In this document: in pieces, positions 8,335-13,555 of the stretch
How positions within the stretch are numbered: position 1 is the first letter of the stretch
How the letters are laid out: each line of letters begins with the position of its first letter
Origin: an uncultured Bacteroidota bacterium
GTDB lineage: Bacteria > Bacteroidota > Bacteroidia > Chitinophagales > Chitinophagaceae
DNA length: 13,555 nucleotides
Assembly (NCBI GenBank): GCA_946480675.1
Contig: CAMLKS010000026.1
Coordinates: 1 to 13,555 of the forward strand
Direction of reading: 5' to 3'
Made by a program: the position numbers and the translations under genes
Notes under the pieces: generated by a model
What the model was told of the DNA's origin: nothing
Seen by the model: the letters and a program-made list of their open reading frames with translations, nothing else
Database searches by the model: none

Positions 8335-9692
8335 TGGATGTAAGGAATATAAAAAGAGTTTACTTCATAGGTATCGGTGGTATCGGTATGAGTGCGCTTG
8401 CCCGCTTTTTCAAGCAGCAGGGTGCAGCAGTATCCGGCTACGACCGTACAGAAACCACGCTTACTAAAAAGCTGGTGGCTGAAGGTATTCCTGTTCATTA
8501 CACAGATGATATCACTATAGCAGATAAAGCGGCAGAGCTGATTGTATATACGCCAGCTATACCTAAGGAAAATACAGAACTTAATTGGTTTCGTGATAAT
8601 GGTTATGCAGTATATAAAAGAAGTGATGTACTGCAGTGGATAACGGAAGCACTGTTTTCAGTAACTGTTGCAGGTACGCATGGTAAAACAACAGTATCTA
8701 CCATGATAGCTTACCTGCTGCGTGAAGCTGGTGCAGGTTGCAATGCCTTCCTGGGTGGCATATCTGTAAACTATGACAGCAACTATTGGAGTAGTGAACA
8801 GCCAACTGCCGTTGTAGAAGCCGATGAGTATGACCGTAGTTTTCTAAAACTCCGCCCGGATATTGCTGTGCTTACGGCCATGGACCCCGACCATTTGGAT
8901 ATATATGGTACCGCTGAAGAAATGGAGGCTGCCTTCATACAATACACTGCCAATATAAAAGCTGGCGGTACACTGCTGGTAAAACATGGCTTGCATAGGG
9001 CAAAAGATTTGAAAGGTGATAATATTATAAGCTATAGTCTGCAGAATGATGCCGCTGATATATATGGAGCTAATATAGTGCAGAAAGACGGTGGTTACAT
9101 TTTTGACATAATAACAAAGAGCTGGACGATAGAAGGCTTGCACTTGCCGATAGGGGGGATGCATAATGTAGAGAATGCTATAGCTGCTGTAGCTGTTACG
9201 CAACTGATGAAGGTGGACGGTGTTAAAGTGAAAAAAGCATTGGCAGGGTTTAAGGGTATTAAGCGCCGCTTTGAGTATATCGTGAAGACTGATAGTGTGG
9301 TGTATATAGATGACTATGCACATCACCCGGAAGAGTTAGCAGCATTAATAAGCAGCGCTAAGCGCCTGTTTCCGAAACGTAAGTGTGTTGTGGCATTTCA
9401 ACCGCACCTGTATAGCCGCACACGCGACTTTGCAGATGGATTTGCACACAGCCTGGATATAGCAGATGAAGTATTGTTGCTGGATATCTATCCTGCAAGA
9501 GAGCTGCCAATGGAGGGTGTGAGCACGCAGATGATAGCAGATAGAATGGGTAACCCCAATCATACTATCCTATCGAAAGAGGGATTGATAAAATATGTGG
9601 AATCTGCACCACTGGATCTGTTTGTAACAGCAGGTGCAGGTGATATAGATAAGCTGGTAGCACCTATTAAAGAAATACTGGAAAAGAAGTAA
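8334..9692 (+). CDS. murC: UDP-N-acetylmuramate--L-alanine ligase
   Basis: MurC is the first cytoplasmic Mur ligase and joins L-alanine to UDP-MurNAc with ATP. The protein has 452 residues. Motifs in order are the glycine-rich UDP-binding loop GIGGIGMS (13-20), the ATP loop GTHGKTT (114-120), EADEYDRSF (162-170), MDPDHLDIYG (183-192) and DDYAHHP (326-332). The GTHGKT loop and the HHP motif are characteristic of MurC and the related Mpl ligase. The position between murG and ftsQ makes MurC much more likely than Mpl. It overlaps both neighbours by one base (TAATG at 8334 and at 9692), so it sits inside a run of coupled genes. Confidence 0.96.
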   Translation: MDVRNIKRVYFIGIGGIGMSALARFFKQQGAAVSGYDRTETTLTKKLVAEGIPVHYTDDITIADKAAELIVYTPAIPKENTELNWFRDNGYAVYKRSDVLQWITEALFSVTVAGTHGKTTVSTMIAYLLREAGAGCNAFLGGISVNYDSNYWSSEQPTAVVEADEYDRSFLKLRPDIAVLTAMDPDHLDIYGTAEEMEAAFIQYTANIKAGGTLLVKHGLHRAKDLKGDNIISYSLQNDAADIYGANIVQKDGGYIFDIITKSWTIEGLHLPIGGMHNVENAIAAVAVTQLMKVDGVKVKKALAGFKGIKRRFEYIVKTDSVVYIDDYAHHPEELAALISSAKRLFPKRKCVVAFQPHLYSRTRDFADGFAHSLDIADEVLLLDIYPARELPMEGVSTQMIADRMGNPNHTILSKEGLIKYVESAPLDLFVTAGAGDIDKLVAPIKEILEKK

Positions 9693-10900
9693 TGAGCGAA
9701 AAACGCAAAATATCGACACGCAGGATCATCCAGACATTTGTAACCATATTGGTTACAGGTGCTTGTATTGTGGCGGTATTCAGCGCAGCAAAAGTGCAGG
9801 ATAATAAAAAGGTAAAAGGCTTTGAGATAACTATAAAGAATGATAAGTACCAATTTATAGATAAAGAAGAAGTTAAGAGCATACTGCAGAATGATGCAGG
9901 TGTGGATGTGAATACGACCGGCATCGGCAGCATCAATACCAGCCGTATGGAAAAGGTAATGGATGCAAACCCATGGGTAGAAGATGCGCAGGTATATGTA
10001 GATAACAGGAAAGTGGTGCATGTAAATATTGAACAGCGAGTGCCGGTGGCACGCTTGTTTGACCAGAGTGGTGCAAGTTATTATCTGGATCATACAATGA
10101 AGGCCATGCCGCTTAGCGATAGATACGTACCCTACAGTACTGTAGTAACCAATGTGCCCGTGCTGAATGAAGATAGTAGTGGCGATGCTATGCGCGCACA
10201 GATCGTGGCGATGGTCAAATATATAGAACATGATTCTTTCTGGAGTGCACAGATATCGCAGATAGTATGCACCGATGATAAAACATTTGAAGTAGTGCCC
10301 GTATTAGGCAATCACAAAATACTGATAGGAGATACCAGCAGGCTGGATGAGAAGTTTGATAATTTGTATGCCTTTTACAAAAAAGTATTGAACCGTATAG
10401 GCTGGGATAAATATGAAGTGCTGGATGTTCGTTATGCATCACAGGTAGTGGCATCACCGGCAGTGCAATGGAAAGCACCGGTGGACAAAGCGATGAGCAA
10501 TATGAATTGGGTGAAAGCGGTGATAGGTTCAGATTCTACTGCCAACAGCAAATCGATGGCTATATCAAAACCGGTACCGCAAACAGCTATCACTATTGCC
10601 AAAACTACCAAAGCACCTGTGCAGAAGGCGGTAGTGCATGAACCTGTAGCACCTGTGCAAACGGTAATAGCTAAGCCAACCGTAGCAAAAACTGCAATAA
10701 AGCCACAGCCTAAACCGGTAATGAAGCAAACAAAACCCACCCCGGTGAAAACTACTAAGGCTGCTGTAGCGCCAAAGAAAGCACCGGCAAAGAAAGCAGT
10801 AGTAACAAAAGCAGTAAAAGATAAAAAGAAGCAAACAGCCCCTAAAGATAAAAACGACAATAAAGAGAAAAAACCTAAATACCTCTATCAAGCGCAATAA
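9692..10900 (+). CDS. ftsQ: Cell division protein FtsQ/DivIB with a long basic C-terminal tail
   Basis: FtsQ is a bitopic inner-membrane protein that connects the cytoplasmic ring to septal wall synthases, mainly through its periplasmic part. A short basic cytoplasmic start (KRKISTRR) precedes one transmembrane helix at about residues 12-34. A POTRA-like region follows at about 41-116, including FIDKEEVKSIL and NPWVEDAQVYVDNRK. A beta domain runs to about 265. Sequence identity to classical FtsQ is weak, as usual, so the assignment rests on topology, the POTRA pattern and the place between murC and ftsA. The odd part is residues 291-402. These 112 residues hold 27 Lys, 15 Pro, no Arg and only 5 acidic residues, with TAK, KPxPK and AxKK-like runs, and end in YLYQAQ. 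This tail accounts for the 402-residue length, well above typical FtsQ, and should lie in the periplasm. Confidence 0.88.
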   Translation: MSEKRKISTRRIIQTFVTILVTGACIVAVFSAAKVQDNKKVKGFEITIKNDKYQFIDKEEVKSILQNDAGVDVNTTGIGSINTSRMEKVMDANPWVEDAQVYVDNRKVVHVNIEQRVPVARLFDQSGASYYLDHTMKAMPLSDRYVPYSTVVTNVPVLNEDSSGDAMRAQIVAMVKYIEHDSFWSAQISQIVCTDDKTFEVVPVLGNHKILIGDTSRLDEKFDNLYAFYKKVLNRIGWDKYEVLDVRYASQVVASPAVQWKAPVDKAMSNMNWVKAVIGSDSTANSKSMAISKPVPQTAITIAKTTKAPVQKAVVHEPVAPVQTVIAKPTVAKTAIKPQPKPVMKQTKPTPVKTTKAAVAPKKAPAKKAVVTKAVKDKKKQTAPKDKNDNKEKKPKYLYQAQ

Positions 10901-10931
10901 ATGAAATAACAGCTTAAAAACGCAACGCAAT
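10901..10931 (+). other. ftsQ-ftsA spacer with a two-codon reading frame
   Basis: These 31 A-rich bases separate ftsQ from ftsA. The ftsQ stop is followed at once by ATG AAA TAA (10901-10909), a minimal Met-Lys frame that ends 22 bases before the ftsA ATG. I see no hairpin terminator and no convincing Bacteroidota promoter (TTTG / TAnnTTTG). The ftsA leader is A-rich, as is common where initiation does not rely on Shine-Dalgarno pairing. Confidence 0.4.
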
Positions 10932-12329
10932 ATGAGTAAAAAAGATCAACCCATCATTGTAGGCCTGGATATAGGCACCACTAAGGTGGTAGCTATTGCA
11001 GGCCGGAAAAACGAGTATGGCAAGCTGGAGATACTTGGCTTTGGTAAGTCGGAATCTCAGGGTGTGAGCCATGGCGTGGTAATGAATATAGAGCAGTGCA
11101 TCCGCTCTATAGAAATGGCCATAGAAAAATGCATACAGTCAAATCCGAACCTTGAGATCAAGGAGGTGTATGTAGGTATAGCCGGGCAGCACATCAAGAG
11201 CTTGCAAACTCGTGGTGACAGGGTAAGGACACGTACGGAAGAAGAGATTAGCAAGGAAGATATAGACCTGCTGGTACGTGACCAATACAAAACATATATT
11301 CCTGCCGGTGATCAGATCATCGATATCGTGCCGCAAGAGTTTATGGTGGATAGCACGCCTAATGTGATAGACCCGATAGGGATGAGTGGCGTGAAGATAG
11401 GTGCTAACTTCCACATCATAACTGGTGACCGAAATGCTATACGCAACATCAAACGTTGTGTAGATAAATCGCAACTCAAAACACGCGACCTGGTGTTGCA
11501 GCCATTAGCATCTGCTGCGGCTGTAATGAATGATGAAGACCTGGAAGCAGGTGTGGCTATAGTGGATATAGGTGGTGGTACTACCGATATGGCAGTGTTT
11601 TATGATGGTGTATTAAAACATACAGCAGTAATACCATATGCCGGTGTGAACATTACAAACGATATACGTAATGGACTGGGGGTATTACGTGCACAGGCAG
11701 AACAGATGAAAGTACAGTTTGGTACGGCATTGGCTGACGAAGCCAATGCGAATGCATACATTACCATCCCTGGTCTGCGTGGTTTACCGCCGAAAGAAAT
11801 TTCTGTAAAGAACCTGGCGAATATTATACAGGCGCGTATGCAGGAGATACTAGACTATGTAGTATATCACCTGAAAACGATAGACCTTGATAAAAGGTTG
11901 TATGGTGGCATCATTCTTACAGGTGGTGGTGCACAGCTGAAGCACATTATACAACTTACGGAGTATGTAACGGGTTTAGGTGCCCGCATCGGTTATCCAA
12001 ATGAGCATTTGTCGGGAAATCATTCTGAAACAATGATGAACCCTATGTATTCTACATGTATCGGTTTGATACTACGTGGCTATCATGATTTTGAAAATGG
12101 ACGTCTGCGTTTTGTTGGTGAAGGTGGCAACATCATCCACGTAACAGAAGAAGAGATGGCACCGGTAGTAGATGAAATGAAAGTAGCAGAAGATACAGAT
12201 GAAGAAATGGCTGAGATGAACGGACAGAAAAATGTAAAGCGCACGGAGAACCTCAAGAAATTGTTTGACGGACTGAAAGGAAAATTTATGCGCTTCTTTG
12301 AAGAAGTAGACGATCAGGAAATTGAATAA
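10932..12329 (+). CDS. ftsA: Cell division protein FtsA (actin-like FtsZ membrane anchor)
   Basis: FtsA is an actin-fold ATPase that binds the FtsZ tail and tethers FtsZ filaments to the inner membrane from the cytoplasm. The protein has 465 residues. The nucleotide-site motifs are present: phosphate-1 GLDIGTTK (11-18), phosphate-2 DIGGGTTD (212-219) and the adenosine motif ILTGGGAQL (328-336). The SHS2-type 1C domain lies between the first two. After the actin fold comes an acidic linker of about 40 residues rich in Glu, Asp and Met. A Lys/Phe/Leu-rich amphipathic segment then includes LKKLFDGLKGKFMRFFEE and is the likely membrane-targeting helix. Here it is followed by a short acidic end, DDQEIE. 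At over 460 residues it is longer than E. coli FtsA (420), owing mostly to the linker. It lies between ftsQ and ftsZ as expected. Confidence 0.97.
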   Translation: MSKKDQPIIVGLDIGTTKVVAIAGRKNEYGKLEILGFGKSESQGVSHGVVMNIEQCIRSIEMAIEKCIQSNPNLEIKEVYVGIAGQHIKSLQTRGDRVRTRTEEEISKEDIDLLVRDQYKTYIPAGDQIIDIVPQEFMVDSTPNVIDPIGMSGVKIGANFHIITGDRNAIRNIKRCVDKSQLKTRDLVLQPLASAAAVMNDEDLEAGVAIVDIGGGTTDMAVFYDGVLKHTAVIPYAGVNITNDIRNGLGVLRAQAEQMKVQFGTALADEANANAYITIPGLRGLPPKEISVKNLANIIQARMQEILDYVVYHLKTIDLDKRLYGGIILTGGGAQLKHIIQLTEYVTGLGARIGYPNEHLSGNHSETMMNPMYSTCIGLILRGYHDFENGRLRFVGEGGNIIHVTEEEMAPVVDEMKVAEDTDEEMAEMNGQKNVKRTENLKKLFDGLKGKFMRFFEEVDDQEIE

Positions 12330-12389
12330 TTAAAACACAGAAATACTTACTCATAACAACTGAATTACTAACCCACAAATAATTATTGT
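12330..12389 (+). promoter_or_regulatory. ftsA-ftsZ intergenic leader, AT-rich with a palindrome at the ftsZ start
   Basis: At 60 nt this is the longest non-coding stretch in the window. It is AT-rich and has no clear Shine-Dalgarno sequence. A perfect 10-bp palindrome AATAATTATT lies at 12378-12387, ending two bases before the ftsZ ATG. It widens to CAAATAATTATTG if one extra A is allowed. I see no terminator hairpin and no good match to the Bacteroidota -7/-33 promoter. A separate ftsZ promoter or a translational control site is possible but is inference from the length and position only. Confidence 0.35.
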
Positions 12390-13555
12390 ATGATACACTT
12401 TGAAATTCCCAAAAATCAATCTTCTATCCTGAAAGTGATAGGTGTAGGTGGTGGCGGTAGTAACGCCGTTAACTATATGCATAGCCTTGGCGTTGAAGGC
12501 GTAGACTTTGTGATATGCAATACCGATTCTCAGGCGCTGGCTTTGAGCCCGGTAGCTAATAAAATACAACTGGGACCACACCTCACACAAGGCTTGGGTG
12601 CCGGAGCCAACCCGGAGATAGGTAAGCAAGCCAGCGAAGAAAGCTTTGAAGATATTTCGAAGATATTGAAAGTAAATACCCGCATGGCTTTCATCACTGC
12701 CGGTATGGGTGGTGGTACGGGTACGGGTGGTGCACCGGTAGTGGCTAAAATATGCCGCGAACTGGGCATCCTTACCGTGGGTATCGTTACTACGCCATTT
12801 ACATACGAAGGTCGTAAGCGTATGAAACAAGCGCAGGAAGGTATCGACCGTATGCGTGAGCATGTAGACACCATCCTTATCATATCTAATGATAAACTGC
12901 GTCAGCAATTTGGTAACCTGCCATTTACCCAGGCTTTTGCAAAAGCAGATGACGTACTGGCTACTGCTGCAAAATGTATAACAGATGTTATCACCAGCAC
13001 AGGACAGATAAACGTGGACTTTGCGGATGTATGCACCGTAATGAAGAGCGGAGGCGTAGCTATACTGGGTAGCGCCTGTGTATCAGGCGAGAACCGCGCA
13101 CTGCATGCAGTAGAGCAGGCTATGAATTCGCCATTGCTGAATGATAACGATATCCGTGGTGCTAAATGGATACTGCTGAACATCACATCTGCAGCGGGCG
13201 AGTTTGAGCACACTATGGATGAAGCAGAAGCAATACAGGCATATGTGCAGCAACAAGCCGGCGATAACTGTGATGTAATACTGGGTATGGGCCATGATCC
13301 GAATCTGGATGATAAAATATCTGTAACTGTTATTGCTACAGGCTTCAACCATAAAGAGATCAATATGGAGATGCCTGCAAAGAATAATGAGCCGGAGAAA
13401 ATAATCGTAACACTGGGCGACCAGAATACAAGTACCGCATCAGCACCTGCTCCGGAAGCACCGGTTGCAGAGGTAGATCCGATGGCGCCTACACTGGTAG
13501 AAATGCCGGCGGTTAACCAAGGGGTAGTTATAGATGCAAAACCTTCGTTCCCTGT
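12390..13555 (+). CDS. ftsZ: Cell division GTPase FtsZ, 3' partial
   Basis: FtsZ is the tubulin-like GTPase that polymerises into the cytokinetic ring. The frame opens with ATG at 12390 and runs without a stop through 388 codons to the window end. Landmarks are the N-terminal nucleotide loop GVGGGGSNAVN, the tubulin signature GGGTGTG (107-113) in AGMGGGTGTGGAPVVA, TPFTYEGRKR, and the T7 synergy loop NVDFAD (208-213), which supplies the catalytic aspartates to the neighbouring subunit. The globular core ends around residue 325. A linker rich in Ala, Pro, Glu and Val follows. The C-terminal conserved peptide that binds FtsA is expected downstream and is not seen. A cysteine directly follows NVDFADV, where Arg or Lys is common in other phyla. 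Confidence 0.97.
   Translation, partial: MIHFEIPKNQSSILKVIGVGGGGSNAVNYMHSLGVEGVDFVICNTDSQALALSPVANKIQLGPHLTQGLGAGANPEIGKQASEESFEDISKILKVNTRMAFITAGMGGGTGTGGAPVVAKICRELGILTVGIVTTPFTYEGRKRMKQAQEGIDRMREHVDTILIISNDKLRQQFGNLPFTQAFAKADDVLATAAKCITDVITSTGQINVDFADVCTVMKSGGVAILGSACVSGENRALHAVEQAMNSPLLNDNDIRGAKWILLNITSAAGEFEHTMDEAEAIQAYVQQQAGDNCDVILGMGHDPNLDDKISVTVIATGFNHKEINMEMPAKNNEPEKIIVTLGDQNTSTASAPAPEAPVAEVDPMAPTLVEMPAVNQGVVIDAKPSFP

Noticed and set aside
9560..10231. Long open frame on the - strand (223 codons) across the murC-ftsQ junction
   Set aside because: It lies opposite two well-supported genes, its product is rich in Ile, Tyr, His and Cys with no recognisable motif, and it spans a gene boundary. 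It is a shadow of codon bias.
10868..10873. Run of six A near the end of ftsQ as a programmed frameshift or sequencing slip site
   Set aside because: The frame continues cleanly to a stop 25 bases later and nothing recognisable follows in another frame. A-runs are expected in a Lys-rich tail.
12330..12389. Rho-independent terminator between ftsA and ftsZ
   Set aside because: There is no GC-rich stem followed by a T-run; the only symmetry is a short all-AT palindrome.
12394..12402. TACACTTTG resembling the Bacteroidota -7 promoter element
   Set aside because: The spacing is three bases instead of two and it lies downstream of the ftsZ start codon, so it cannot drive the full gene.
1..13555. 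Mobile element, CRISPR array, tRNA or other RNA gene
   Set aside because: There is no space for them: coding sequence fills almost the whole window, the largest gap is 60 nt, and no repeated units or transposase-like proteins are seen.

Overview
The window is a contiguous stretch of a division and cell wall (dcw) cluster, with ten genes all on the + strand and almost no intergenic DNA. The order is ftsI (5' end cut off), murE, mraY, murD, ftsW, murG, murC, ftsQ, ftsA, ftsZ (3' end cut off). The organism is most likely a member of the Bacteroidota, plausibly Chitinophagales/Chitinophagaceae. The reasons are the gene order without murF, ddl or murB, a roughly 60-residue extracytoplasmic insertion in MraY, a PASTA domain on the FtsI-type transpeptidase, and the lack of convincing Shine-Dalgarno sequences before most starts. 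The genus cannot be fixed from the sequence alone. Base composition looks moderate and even, and I see no sign of recent transfer.

Region by region: 2-1897 is the septal class B penicillin-binding protein. 1897-6001 holds MurE, MraY and MurD, which make the stem peptide and lipid I. 6024-8334 holds the SEDS glycosyltransferase FtsW and the lipid II synthase MurG. 8334-9692 is MurC, the first ligase of the stem peptide. 9692-12329 holds FtsQ and FtsA. 12390 to the window end is FtsZ. Four junctions share one base (TAATG or TAGTG), one gap is 1 nt and one is 8 nt, so the mur/fts block is very probably one transcript with coupled translation. Only three gaps exceed 20 nt: before ftsW (22 nt), before ftsA (31 nt) and before ftsZ (60 nt).

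How the genes work together: MurC, MurD and MurE add L-Ala, D-Glu and meso-diaminopimelate to UDP-MurNAc. MraY moves the phospho-MurNAc-pentapeptide to undecaprenyl phosphate, and MurG adds GlcNAc to give lipid II. FtsW polymerises lipid II and FtsI crosslinks the strands at the septum. FtsZ forms the cytoplasmic ring, FtsA tethers it to the membrane, and FtsQ links the ring to the periplasmic synthases.

I found no undescribed system here. No mobile element, CRISPR array, RNA gene or defence module is visible. The most unusual item is a long, arginine-free, lysine/proline/alanine-rich C-terminal tail on FtsQ. The other observations are small: start-codon arrangements, a palindrome at the ftsZ start, heavy AUA codon use, and family-typical insertions.
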